A program made the position numbers and the translations under genes. Positions 30,789 through 39,495 of a stretch of 64,000 nt of DNA are shown here, piece after piece; positions within the stretch are counted from its first letter, which is position 1; each line of letters starts with the position of its first letter. The notes under the pieces were generated by a model, which saw only the letters and a program-made list of their open reading frames with translations, was not told where the DNA came from and did no database searches. The stretch is from Lysobacter dokdonensis DS-58 (lineage in GTDB: Bacteria > Pseudomonadota > Gammaproteobacteria > Xanthomonadales > Xanthomonadaceae), in the NCBI RefSeq assembly GCF_000770795.1, contig NZ_JRKJ01000002.1, positions 248,001-312,000 on the forward strand, in the 5' to 3' direction.

Positions 30789-31964
30789 ATGCTCGGTTGC
30801 GTGCGCTGGTTGCTCGCCCTTGCCTTGTTCGGAATGGTCGCGATGGCGGCCGCGGCCGAGCGCCTCGAAGACAAGGTCGCGACGCGGGCCGATCCTGCGC
30901 AGCAATACGCGCTGTACCTCCCCGACGGCGCGTCGGCGAAGACGCCGTTGCTGATCGTGCTCGATCCGCGCGGGCGTGGCGCGATGGCGCGCGACCTCGT
31001 CCTGGACGGTGCGCGTGCGCGCGGCTGGGGCGTGATGTCGTCGTGGCAGAGCCGTAGCGATACGCAGGAAGGCATCACGCTGCGCGCGCTCGATGCGCTG
31101 CTGAAAGATTCCGCGCACGTGCCACACGATCCGAGGCGCGTGTACCTCGCCGGCATGTCGGGCACCGCGAAGACCCTGTGGGTCGTGCAACCGGTGCTGC
31201 GCGATCGCATCGCGGGGCTGATCGGCAGCGGCGGCGCGCGGCCGCCGGAACTGCCTGCGTTGCAGGGCGCGCCGGCGTTCTTCGGGTTCGCGGGGACGAC
31301 CGACTTCAACTACCAGGAAATGGTGGCGCTCGACGATGCGCTGGGCGGCGCGCCGCATCGGCTCGTGGTGTTCGATGGGCCGCATGGGTGGCCGGCGTCG
31401 GAAGCGTTCGTCGAGGCCATCGCGTGGATGGATGTGCAGGCCATGCGAGCCCAGCGGATGCCGCGCGACGCCGCGTTGATCGATGCGCGATGGCAGGCGT
31501 GCACGGAGGAAGCGACGACCGACGCGCTCGCGCGTTGGCGAGAGATCGATGCCTGCATCCGCGATCTCGACGGCCTGCACGACATCTCGACGCTTCGCGC
31601 GCATGCGACCGCCCTCGCCGCTTCCGAAGACGTGCAGCGCCTGCGAAAGCAGGAAGACCGCCTGCGCGACGAGGAATCCCGGCAACGCAGGCGATTCGAA
31701 GAATGGCGGGCACGGTTTTCCGCGCGATTCGTCGAAGGACGGCCGCAATCGCCGCCGTCGCACGCGACCACGATGCGCGAGTTGCGGATCGCGAACTTGC
31801 GCAAGCGGGCCACGGATGCGGATGCGCGCATCGCGGAATCGGCAATGCGGCAACTGGCGTGGATGCATGCGGGGGCGGCGTTCTATCTGCCGCCGATGTT
31901 CGCCGGGGATGCGGAACGGCTGGCGGCGTTGAAGCGGCTGGCGGAGGCGACTGCCCCGCCCTAA
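30789..31964 (+). CDS. Secreted alpha/beta-hydrolase-like protein
   Basis: A 391-residue protein with a signal peptide (WLLALALFGMVAMAAAA). The first 215 residues look like an alpha/beta hydrolase: YALYLPDGASAKTPLLIVLDPRGRG, nucleophile elbow LAGMSGTAK with Ser near residue 125, and DGPHGWP with a likely catalytic His near residue 199. The last 170 residues are helical and charged with a predicted coiled-coil stretch (QRLRKQEDRLRDEESRQRRR). The layout resembles dienelactone hydrolase or esterase D-like lipoproteins. Substrate unknown. Its stop overlaps that of the HD gene on the other strand. Confidence 0.7.
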   Translation: MLGCVRWLLALALFGMVAMAAAAERLEDKVATRADPAQQYALYLPDGASAKTPLLIVLDPRGRGAMARDLVLDGARARGWGVMSSWQSRSDTQEGITLRALDALLKDSAHVPHDPRRVYLAGMSGTAKTLWVVQPVLRDRIAGLIGSGGARPPELPALQGAPAFFGFAGTTDFNYQEMVALDDALGGAPHRLVVFDGPHGWPASEAFVEAIAWMDVQAMRAQRMPRDAALIDARWQACTEEATTDALARWREIDACIRDLDGLHDISTLRAHATALAASEDVQRLRKQEDRLRDEESRQRRRFEEWRARFSARFVEGRPQSPPSHATTMRELRIANLRKRATDADARIAESAMRQLAWMHAGAAFYLPPMFAGDAERLAALKRLAEATAPP

Positions 31965-32581
31965 CGCTTGGTCGTGATCGCGCGGCGCAGGTTGTTGCGG
32001 GCCGCGGCATCCAGGCGCGCGTGGAAGAAGTCGCTGAGGTAGATGCGTTCGCGGCCGAGCAAGCCTTTCAGGAACCGCTTGCGGTTGATCGCGAACAGCC
32101 AGCCCGGCACGACGCCGCGATATTCCGCGGTGATGCCGCGATCGTAGGCATCGAATACCGCAGGCTCGGCGCCGAGGATCGCCATGTCGCAGTCGAGGAA
32201 CAAGCGCGTGTCGTCGTCCGGGACGTCGCCCGGCGACAGCGTGCCATGGCGCGCGGTCAGTTCGATCAGCGCCGCCACGCGGTCGACATCGAGACCGTCC
32301 ACCGGCCATTGCGCGAGGTGCTCGCGCGCGAGCTGCGCCGATCGCGTTTCGTTGTCTTTCGCGCCCGCGACGTAGATCGCGTCGTGGTACAGCACGGCGA
32401 ACGCGGTTTCGCGCGGATGCGTCCAACCGGGGCCCTGCGCGACCTGCGCATGGTGGCGCAGCACTTCGCCCACGTGGTGCAGGTCGTGGTACGAACGCGG
32501 CGGCGTCGCGTACGCCTGCGCGATCGCCGCCGCCTGCGCGGGCGGCAGTTCGAACGGCAGATGGGCGAAGGCGTCGGTCAT
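31961..32581 (-). CDS. HD-domain metal-dependent phosphohydrolase (COG4339 type)
   Basis: A 206-residue cytoplasmic protein. HD motifs are YHDLHHVGEVL near residue 31 and AVLYHDAIYV near residue 63; LFLDCDMAILG provides the distal Asp. This pattern matches the predicted HD superfamily hydrolases of the COG4339 group, whose substrate is unknown. The ATG overlaps the stop of the GIY-YIG-like gene (ATGA), indicating coupling. Confidence 0.88.
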   Translation of the reverse strand: MTDAFAHLPFELPPAQAAAIAQAYATPPRSYHDLHHVGEVLRHHAQVAQGPGWTHPRETAFAVLYHDAIYVAGAKDNETRSAQLAREHLAQWPVDGLDVDRVAALIELTARHGTLSPGDVPDDDTRLFLDCDMAILGAEPAVFDAYDRGITAEYRGVVPGWLFAINRKRFLKGLLGRERIYLSDFFHARLDAAARNNLRRAITTKR

Positions 32582-33186
32582 CGCGATGCACGATGCCAGC
32601 GCAGCACCGCTTCGGGCAACCAGGGCGCCAGGTCGATGTCGAGCGCATCGAAGGCGCCGAGCGCATCGCGCACCGCCGTTTGCGCAGGCGTGGCGCGCAA
32701 TCCGCCGGGGCGCGGCGTTTCGCGATCGTCCACGCCGAGCAGGCTGGTCCAGTCGAACAACAGGTCCGCGCGCGCTTCCAGCGCCGTGCGCAGCCACGTG
32801 CGCAACGGCGCGTGCCGCGTGAAGCCCTCGCCTTCCAGTGCGTGCGAAGCCGCCGCCAGGCTGTCGTATGCGCCGCGATACCACTCGCGCGCCCCGCCCG
32901 CGTCTTCGCGCATCGTCAGCGGGCGCGGGGCGTTGTGCGCGGCGAATTCGCGCCGGAAGCGCAATTCGAGCCGCCGTGCATCCGGCACCGATTCGGTCTC
33001 GAGGGTGAAGGCGCGGTCCAGGTCGAATTGTTCGTACCAGCGCGGATGCAGTTGCTGCAGGCGCGCGAGCGGATCGCGCGAGAACCCGAGCTTCAGCAGG
33101 TCCTCGACCACGACGGGCAGCACGTACAGATGGCAGCGGCCGCGGCTCTGCGTGCGGCCCGCGGGATCGCGTCGGTCGATGGGCAT
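32578..33186 (-). CDS. GIY-YIG-like nuclease-domain protein
   Basis: A 202-residue protein. HLYVLPVVVEDLLKLGFSRDPLARLQQLHP near residue 18 resembles the YLY...KIGxSxNP.R..QL start of T5orf172/GIY-YIG domains, and RRLELRFRREFAAH supplies the usual downstream helix with Glu-x-x-Phe. The C-terminal half (DAGGAREWYRGAYDSL, LLFDWTSLLGVDDRETPRPGG) has no recognised domain. Assigned as a GIY-YIG homologue with unknown target; an alternative is a non-catalytic DNA-binding member. It is coupled to the HD hydrolase gene. Confidence 0.65.
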   Translation of the reverse strand: MPIDRRDPAGRTQSRGRCHLYVLPVVVEDLLKLGFSRDPLARLQQLHPRWYEQFDLDRAFTLETESVPDARRLELRFRREFAAHNAPRPLTMREDAGGAREWYRGAYDSLAAASHALEGEGFTRHAPLRTWLRTALEARADLLFDWTSLLGVDDRETPRPGGLRATPAQTAVRDALGAFDALDIDLAPWLPEAVLRWHRASR

Positions 33187-33221
33187 GGCGCGATGCTCGC
33201 GCGAAGCGGATGGACGCCGCG

Positions 33222-34508
33222 TCAGTGCGTGGCGGCGGCGCGCTCGCGCAGGAGCGTGGCTTCGCGTTCGTTGCGTGCGAGTGCGGCGGCGCGTTCGAAT
33301 TCGGCGCGGGCTTCGTCATGGCGGCCGAGCTTGCGCAGCAAATCGCCACGCACGCTGGGCAGCAGGTGGTATTCGCGCAGTTCGCGCGCATCGACGATCG
33401 CATCGACCAGGTCGAGGCCGGCCTGCGGGCCGTCGGCCATCGCGTAGGCCACGGCGCGATTGAGTTCGACCACGGGCGAGCCCATGCGCGCGGCGAGCAC
33501 GTCGTACAACGCGGCGATGCGCTTCCAGTCGGTATCGGCGGCGGTCGGCGCACGGGCATGGCATGCGGCGATGGCGGCTTGCAGGGCGTATGGGCCTTCG
33601 GCGCCGCTCAGTCGCTCGGCATTGCGCAGCGAGGCCAGGCCGCGCTGGATGTAGAGGTGGTCCCAGCGCGCGCGGTCCTGTTCGAGCAGCAGGATCGGCG
33701 CGCCATCGGGCGCGGTGCGCGCGTTCAGTCGCGAGGCCTGCAATTCCATCAGCGCGAGCAGGCCGTGCACTTCCGGTTCCAGCGGCGCGAGCGCGACGAG
33801 AATGCGGCCCAAGCGCAGCGCTTCGTCGCACAGTGCGGGACGCGTCCATTCCGCGCCGCTGGTCGCGGCGTAGCCTTCGTTGAAGATCAGGTAGACCACG
33901 CCGAGCACGGTGGCGAGCCGTTCGGGCAGTTCCTCGCGACCCGGGGTTTCGAACGGCACCTGCGCTTCGCTCAAAGTTCGCTTCGCGCGCACGATGCGTT
34001 GCTGGATCGTCGGCTCCGGCACGAGGCACGCGCGCGCGATTTCTTCCGTCGTCAGGCCGCCGAGCAGGCGCAGCGTCAACGCGACCTGCGCGTCGATCGA
34101 CAATACCGGGTGGCACGCGGTGAACACCAGGCGCAGCACGTCGTCGCCGATGACATCGTCGGCCGCGGCTTCGGGATCGGCGCCGGCGAGCGCGGGTTGC
34201 CAGTCGTCGTCGTGGTCGATCTGCGTCTGCTTGCGCGCGTGCAGCTGGTGCTGGCGCATGCGGTCGATCGCGCGCCGCTTGGCCGTGGCCATCAACCATG
34301 CGCCGGGTTTGTCGGGCACGCCACCGGTGGTCCAGTGTTCGACCGCGGCGAGGAATGCATCCTGCGCGAGTTCTTCCGCCAGTCCCACGTCGCGCACCAT
34401 GCGCGCCAGGCCGGCGATCAGCTTGGTGGATTCGATGCGCCACACCGCATCGATGGTGCGGCGGACGTGCCCGGCGTCGGCGGAGGTCATGGACGGGGAT
34501 GACACCAT
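33222..34508 (-). CDS. RNA polymerase ECF sigma factor of the ECF42 type (with C-terminal TPR-like extension)
   Basis: A 428-residue sigma factor. Region 2 begins IDAVWRIESTKLIAGLARMVRD with ELAQDAFLAAVEHW and WLMATAKRRAIDRMR; region 4 reads ALTLRLLGGLTTEEIARACLV. About 230 further residues (VVYLIFNEGY and LNRAVAYAMADGP) form the helical DUF6596/TPR extension that defines the ECF42 group. ECF42 genes usually sit next to DGPF/YCII genes. Here the neighbours are a GIY-YIG gene and pilins; DGPF genes lie about 9 and 27 kb away. There is no anti-sigma gene. The ATG at 34490 is an alternative start. Confidence 0.9.
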   Translation of the reverse strand: MVSSPSMTSADAGHVRRTIDAVWRIESTKLIAGLARMVRDVGLAEELAQDAFLAAVEHWTTGGVPDKPGAWLMATAKRRAIDRMRQHQLHARKQTQIDHDDDWQPALAGADPEAAADDVIGDDVLRLVFTACHPVLSIDAQVALTLRLLGGLTTEEIARACLVPEPTIQQRIVRAKRTLSEAQVPFETPGREELPERLATVLGVVYLIFNEGYAATSGAEWTRPALCDEALRLGRILVALAPLEPEVHGLLALMELQASRLNARTAPDGAPILLLEQDRARWDHLYIQRGLASLRNAERLSGAEGPYALQAAIAACHARAPTAADTDWKRIAALYDVLAARMGSPVVELNRAVAYAMADGPQAGLDLVDAIVDARELREYHLLPSVRGDLLRKLGRHDEARAEFERAAALARNEREATLLRERAAATH

Positions 34509-34536
34509 CGCCCCCGCTCCGGCGCAACCCGCGCGT

Positions 34537-34929
34537 TTACCAGCAGCTGTCGCCCGAATCGGAATGCACGCGGCCGCGCTCGTCGATCTTGAGCGTGCCG
34601 CAGGCGTCCTTCACCTGTTCGGTGCCGGGTTTCGGCGAGATCTGCAGTGTGTACGCGTCGTCCGAGGGACCGGCGGCGTAGCTCAGGCCCGTGTAGAACT
34701 CCGACACCGCTTCCGGGCACGCCGGGATGGCCGCGCCCTGGTAGGTGTTGGTGACGCGATGCGCGCGGGCCAGTGCGTCGGCGGCCTCGCGCAGGCAGCC
34801 TTCCGCGGCGCCGCGGCGATACTTGCGCATGCCGTAGTCGTAGCCGCCGTAGGCCACGCCCGCCAGCACGGCGAGCACGACCACGGTGACCACCAGCTCC
34901 AGCACCGATGCGCCACGCTGCGATTTCAT
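34537..34929 (-). CDS. pilE: Type IV pilin PilE (second copy of pair)
   Basis: A 130-residue prepilin with a short leader (MKSQRG), cleavage before Ala (not the usual Phe), Glu5 in SVLELV and a long hydrophobic helix. Two Cys pairs, one at the end in GDSCW, are typical of PilE-like minor pilins. It lies 7 nt after the other pilE gene at the 3' end of the minor pilin operon. PilD would cleave and methylate it; it would be assembled into type IV pili with the PilVWX-FimT complex. Confidence 0.88.
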   Translation of the reverse strand: MKSQRGASVLELVVTVVVLAVLAGVAYGGYDYGMRKYRRGAAEGCLREAADALARAHRVTNTYQGAAIPACPEAVSEFYTGLSYAAGPSDDAYTLQISPKPGTEQVKDACGTLKIDERGRVHSDSGDSCW

Positions 34930-34936
34930 GGCGCGA

Positions 34937-35338
34937 TTACCAGCAACCCGCGGTCGTCGGCGTTCGGGCGTTCGCCGAATTCACGCCCATCGTCCCGCAC
35001 TTGTCGCTCGCCTGCTTGCCCCTGGGCGTGGCGCTCAGGGCGTAGCCGGTCGCGGTGTTCGCGCCGTTGAACGCGATCGTATAGAAGCTGGTCACGTCGG
35101 CCGAGCACGCCGGCAACGGCGCGCCGACGTACGTCATGTTGATCGTGTAGAAGCGTTCCATCTGCTGCGCGGCTTCGGTCAGGCAGCCCTGCGCCGCGGC
35201 GCGGCGCGTCTTCTGCGTGGCGAAGCCGTAGCCGGCGATGGCGAGCCCGGCGAGGATCGCGACGATCCCCACCACGATCATCAGCTCCAGGAGCGTGAAG
35301 CCGCGCTGCTTGCCTGCGTTGTGTCGATTCATGCGCAT
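34937..35338 (-). CDS. pilE: Type IV pilin PilE
   Basis: A 133-residue prepilin with leader ending QRG, then FTLLELMIVV with Glu5. The globular part has two Cys pairs, with terminal AGCW like the neighbouring pilin, so the two genes probably arose by duplication. It follows pilY1 by 6 nt. The ATG at 35338 was used; ATG 35332 is possible. It is expected to be a minor pilin of the type IV pilus. Confidence 0.9.
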   Translation of the reverse strand: MRMNRHNAGKQRGFTLLELMIVVGIVAILAGLAIAGYGFATQKTRRAAAQGCLTEAAQQMERFYTINMTYVGAPLPACSADVTSFYTIAFNGANTATGYALSATPRGKQASDKCGTMGVNSANARTPTTAGCW

Positions 35339-35344
35339 CGGTCG

Positions 35345-38300
35345 TCAGTCCTGGAGGATTTCGCGCCATTGGACACGACGGGGAGCACCGCCGCCACCAT
35401 TGGTGCGCTCGGAGCCATCGTCGCCGTCGGTCTTGCTGTAGAACATCGTGTTGCCGATGAACACGCCCTTGGTGGGCGCGCCGCCGCCGGTGGACACCGA
35501 GCCCACCCCGATCAGGTTGCCGAGTGCGTCGGTGAGCTTGTCGCCGTCGTTGAACGAGCCGTTGCGGTCGGCGTCGAAGTAGGCTTCGGACGTCGCCGTG
35601 CCGGTGAAGGCATCGACCGCGTTGAGCCAGCCCGAACCACCCGCGTCGCACGTCGAGGCCGTCGGCGGCACCATGCTCGAGGTCACCAGGATCGACCCGC
35701 GCATCTGCGGACGCACGATGATGCGCTCGCCGATGTCCGGGTTGTTGAGCAGGATGAACCAGCCCTTCTTGCCCGCCGGGAGCGGTGCGTTCTTCTCGAA
35801 CGTACGCAAGTCGCGGTCGGAGTTGGCGACGTCGCGGTAGACCGCGATGCCACGGCTCTGCAACTCGGATTCGCCGACGGTCTGCGCGTCGCCGAGATCC
35901 TTCACGCCGTACATCGCCTGCACGGTGTTGTCGCTGTTGTCCGCGTACTCGAGGTAGCGGCCGGTGCCGAAGAACACCCACGCGCTGCCATCGGTCGGAT
36001 TGCGGGCGATCGCGACGCCCGTGCTGATCGCCTGTCCGGTGCGCGTGCGGTACAGCGGGCGGTTGCCCGGGATGTTCCAGGACGCCGAGGCCGCCGACGT
36101 CAGGTCGAACTTCCACAGGTTGCCCTTGAGGTCGCCGGCGTACACGTAGTCGACCGTGCCGTTGCCATCGATGTCGCGGCCGCGCGGCTCGGACAGGCCG
36201 TTGTCGCTGCCCACGCCCGTGCTCAGGCGCTTGATCACCGCGCCCGTCTGCAGGTTGAGCACGAACAGCACGGCGTTGCCGTTGGTGCTGTTGATGCCGT
36301 TGCTGACGAGGACGGCCTTGGTCTGCGCGGCGTCGTTGAGCGTCACGATGAGCGGGTCGCCCAGCACCTGGCCCATGTCGGCGTCACTGCCGCCGATTTC
36401 CCACTTGGCGTTGGTCGGGCCGAAGGTGGTCGGATTGGTCACGTCGAGCGAGAACAGGCCCTTGCCGCCGCGGCCCAGCGCGCCGACCAGGATGTTCTGG
36501 CCCGGCGTCTGGCGGCGCGTGGAAACGATCACCGAACCGTCGACGAAGTAACGGTGCGCGTACTGCGGATCGCTGTAGTTGGCCAGCTGCGTGAAGCTGA
36601 TGCCGCCCGGCACGTACGCCCACAGCTCCTTGCCGTCGGTGGTCGTGCTGGTATCGACGTCGCCCGCGTCGAAGGCATGCAGCATGCCGTCGTTGGCGCC
36701 GACGTAGATGGTGTTGGTGTCGGAGACGTACATCGGCGAAGAATTGACGATGTCGCCCAGCACGCCGGAGCGGTTGCGCTGGTCGCCGCCGTTCTGGATT
36801 TCCTTGGTGCGGTCGCCCTTGACGTAGGCGGCGTTGTCGGTGCCGTTGATCGGCGCCACGCCCGTGGTGCGGTTGAGCGCGGTGATCTGCGCGGCCGTCG
36901 GGAAGTTCGCGCCCGCGGTGCCGGTCCACGTGTAGACGCGGCGGCCCGACGTCGCGATCCCTTCCGAACCGTTCCACGCAGCCGTCGCCGCCGCGCCGCC
37001 TTCGGAGGCGTCGAACGCGGACAACTCACCGGTCCATTTGCCCGAGACGTAACGCGCCTGGTAGATGCGCGCGCCGGCGATGAACGAGGTGGTGTTGGCC
37101 GTGACGTTCGAGGCCGAACCGTCGCGTTCCTCGACCGTCGACAACGCATCGACGAGCGCACGCGCGAATTCGGTCGGGTCCTTCGCGACGACGAAGTCGC
37201 CATGGCCGTTGAGCGAGGCGTGCCACAGGTCGTCGATGCGGTCCTCGTCTTCGCGGTCGAGCGGATTGCCCCACCGCTTGCCGCCGGTGACGAGCCCGTT
37301 GAGGTCGGTCTTCGGATCGAGGTTGCCCTTCAGGCCGATCGACACACCGAAGGTCGTCATGTGCTGCCAGAAGGCCGGGTCATCCGTTGACTTGGGCACG
37401 TTGTTGGGCAGCGTGCGCAGGTCGTTCTTCCAGTAGTAGTTGGCGATGTCGGCCAGCGTGTCGGCGCGCGCGCTGGTGCTGTTGTCGATGTACGGCGTCT
37501 CCGGCTCGTAGCGCAGCTGGTTCTTGAGGTCGGCCGACGTATGCAGCGGGCCCTGCGCGCTGTCGCTGTCGCCGACCGCGGTGGTGTAGCCGCTCTGGTT
37601 GTTCCAGTAACCGTCGGTGGTCAGCAGCGCGAAGTTCTGGCGGCAGCTGATCTGGTTGGCGCCGGACTCCGGGCCCCAGGGACCGGTCGTGCCGGTTTCC
37701 TGGAAGTACTTGCCCGCGCGTTGCAGCGCGCCGTGCAACGGCGTATTGCCGCTGCCGTCCGATGCCTGGAGCTGCGTGAACCACGTATCGCGGTTTGCGC
37801 CCTGGAACAGACCGCCGTTGGTGCCGACGGGGATGCGGAAGCGGATGTTGGTGTAGCCGCGGCTAGCGCCCCAGATGGAGTCGAAGCCCACGCGCATGTT
37901 GGTGCTCAGGCGGCTGAAGGCCTCGCTCGCGCCGGCCTTGGCCGTCTTCATGCGCGTGCGGTAGTACGAGTACCAGATCGCGTAATTCTTCAGCTCGTCG
38001 GCGAGCGAACGCGCGGCCGGCGTGGTGCCGTCCTTGCGGTCGACGATCGGGCGGCCGGCCACGCAGTTGACGAAGGCGGCGGTGTTGTTCGTCCAGTCGC
38101 TGCGCGAGGTGTCGCAACGGTTGTCGCGGCCCCAGGTGGCGGTCAGCGTGACGTTGGAGAAGTTCGAGTCGCGGATCAGCTTGATGGTCCACGTGCCCGC
38201 GGTCGGGTTGGCGACCGAGCAGGCCTCGCCATTGTTGTTGCCGGTCGAGTTACAGACCACGGCGTTGCTCGGGTTGAGCAACTGCAGGTCGACGCCACGG

Positions 38301-38959
38301 CCGGGCGTGCTGCGCGAGCCGCCGGAGGTCGCGACGTTGAGCGAGAACATGCCCGGCTGCGTCACGGTCACGGTGTACGTGGCCGCGGCGTTGAGGCCGG
38401 TCTTCGCGGTGAAGAAGTCGACGTTCGCCCAGTTCGACGTGCCGTACGTGCCTTCCAGCATCGTCGTGCCGCCGGCGGGGATCTTGTACAGCTTGTAGTT
38501 CTGCGCCTTGTCGTAATAGTCGGCGGCGGGCGTGCCCGTCGGCGGGATCGGCGCGTAGAAGATCTGGTCGGTGTCGGCCAGGCTGATGGTGCTGCCCGAC
38601 GCGAGGCTGAGGTCGCTGTAGGCGGCCGTGTACGACATGCCGCCGGTGAGGCGCGTGTTGTCCGACTTGATCCAGGCCTTGTAGTCGATGTTCGGGTTGT
38701 ACGACAGGCCGTTGCGCGTGTACGCAAGGCCCGCGATGTCGGTGCCCGACGTCGCCGCCGGGTCGTCCGGCATCGTCGTCAGTTCCATTGACCCCGAGTC
38801 GTCGAGGATGAAGAGGATGTTCGGCGGCGGATAGGCCGTACCCGTCTGCAACGGGTTGTCCGGGATGGTGACCGCGGCACCGGGCAGCGAGATGAGCGTC
38901 GCGCAGAATGCGGCGACGACGGCCCAGAGGCGAGCATGCGAGGAGGTTTGGGTTTGCAT
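35345..38959 (-). CDS. pilY1: Type IV pilus tip adhesin/biogenesis protein PilY1
   Basis: A 1204-residue exported protein with a signal peptide (WAVVAAFCATLISLPGAA). A von Willebrand A-like part begins with FILDDSGSMEL (MIDAS DxSxS, residues 53-58). The C-terminal PilY1 beta-propeller contains VYVGANDGMLHAF-type and YVYAGDLKGNLWKFD motifs and a calcium-binding loop (DIDGNGTVDYV). DADRNGSFNDGDK near the C-terminus is another EF-like loop. PilY1 promotes pilus extension, adhesion and surface sensing. It lies between pilX and pilE in the canonical order. Confidence 0.95.
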   Translation of the reverse strand: MQTQTSSHARLWAVVAAFCATLISLPGAAVTIPDNPLQTGTAYPPPNILFILDDSGSMELTTMPDDPAATSGTDIAGLAYTRNGLSYNPNIDYKAWIKSDNTRLTGGMSYTAAYSDLSLASGSTISLADTDQIFYAPIPPTGTPAADYYDKAQNYKLYKIPAGGTTMLEGTYGTSNWANVDFFTAKTGLNAAATYTVTVTQPGMFSLNVATSGGSRSTPGRGVDLQLLNPSNAVVCNSTGNNNGEACSVANPTAGTWTIKLIRDSNFSNVTLTATWGRDNRCDTSRSDWTNNTAAFVNCVAGRPIVDRKDGTTPAARSLADELKNYAIWYSYYRTRMKTAKAGASEAFSRLSTNMRVGFDSIWGASRGYTNIRFRIPVGTNGGLFQGANRDTWFTQLQASDGSGNTPLHGALQRAGKYFQETGTTGPWGPESGANQISCRQNFALLTTDGYWNNQSGYTTAVGDSDSAQGPLHTSADLKNQLRYEPETPYIDNSTSARADTLADIANYYWKNDLRTLPNNVPKSTDDPAFWQHMTTFGVSIGLKGNLDPKTDLNGLVTGGKRWGNPLDREDEDRIDDLWHASLNGHGDFVVAKDPTEFARALVDALSTVEERDGSASNVTANTTSFIAGARIYQARYVSGKWTGELSAFDASEGGAAATAAWNGSEGIATSGRRVYTWTGTAGANFPTAAQITALNRTTGVAPINGTDNAAYVKGDRTKEIQNGGDQRNRSGVLGDIVNSSPMYVSDTNTIYVGANDGMLHAFDAGDVDTSTTTDGKELWAYVPGGISFTQLANYSDPQYAHRYFVDGSVIVSTRRQTPGQNILVGALGRGGKGLFSLDVTNPTTFGPTNAKWEIGGSDADMGQVLGDPLIVTLNDAAQTKAVLVSNGINSTNGNAVLFVLNLQTGAVIKRLSTGVGSDNGLSEPRGRDIDGNGTVDYVYAGDLKGNLWKFDLTSAASASWNIPGNRPLYRTRTGQAISTGVAIARNPTDGSAWVFFGTGRYLEYADNSDNTVQAMYGVKDLGDAQTVGESELQSRGIAVYRDVANSDRDLRTFEKNAPLPAGKKGWFILLNNPDIGERIIVRPQMRGSILVTSSMVPPTASTCDAGGSGWLNAVDAFTGTATSEAYFDADRNGSFNDGDKLTDALGNLIGVGSVSTGGGAPTKGVFIGNTMFYSKTDGDDGSERTNGGGGAPRRVQWREILQD

Positions 38960-38973
38960 GGTCCTGACTCCGA

Positions 38974-39495
38974 TCAGGGCACTGCGTAGGTGGTCTGGAG
39001 CATCACGGTCGCGCGACCTGCAGCCGTGCTGCGCGCGGTGATGCGGTAACGCCATTCGAGCTGCGTACACGTGGCGTCGGGCGAAACGTCTTCGGTCGTG
39101 GTGCACGTGCCGCGTGCAGGCACGTTGTTGGCCAGGTACTCGATGAAGTACTGCGCCGCCGCGGTCTTGTTGCCGAGGTTGACGCTGGTCGTGCGCGCGT
39201 TGGTCCAACCGGTGCCCTGCCAGCGCGGTGCGCTCGCCGCGGCCGGCTGGTTGCAGATGCCGTTGGTGCAGGCGGCGTCGCCCACGGACTTGCCCGCGGC
39301 GATGGCCTCCCCTTCGCGCAACGCCGCTTCCGCGGCCTGGAAGCTGAGGCTGCGGTCCATCATGTTCGCGCTCATGCGCTCTTCCAGCAGCGTGCTGCGC
39401 AGGCTGACGATGGCCAGCAGCGACATCACCACCAGGAGGATCAGGACGACGATCAGCGCGATGCCGCGTTGTCCGCGAGGATGGAAGTTGGTCAT
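38974..39495 (-). CDS. pilX: Type IV pilus minor pilin PilX
   Basis: A 173-residue protein with the PilX N-terminus QRGIALIVVLILLVVMSLLAI, which lacks Glu5 as PilX/GspK-like minor pilins do. Two short Cys pairs follow (ACTNGIC, TCTTTE). The ATG overlaps the pilW stop (ATGA). With PilV, PilW and PilY1 it forms the priming complex of the pilus tip. Confidence 0.92.
   Translation of the reverse strand: MTNFHPRGQRGIALIVVLILLVVMSLLAIVSLRSTLLEERMSANMMDRSLSFQAAEAALREGEAIAAGKSVGDAACTNGICNQPAAASAPRWQGTGWTNARTTSVNLGNKTAAAQYFIEYLANNVPARGTCTTTEDVSPDATCTQLEWRYRITARSTAAGRATVMLQTTYAVP

Noticed and set aside
33222-34508. Anti-sigma factor partner next to the ECF gene
   Set aside because: Neither neighbour has an anti-sigma or membrane-anchored domain; ECF42 members lack one as a rule.
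34886-37390. 834-residue plus-strand ORF across pilE/pilY1
   Set aside because: Shadow of pilY1; compositionally biased, no start signal or domain.
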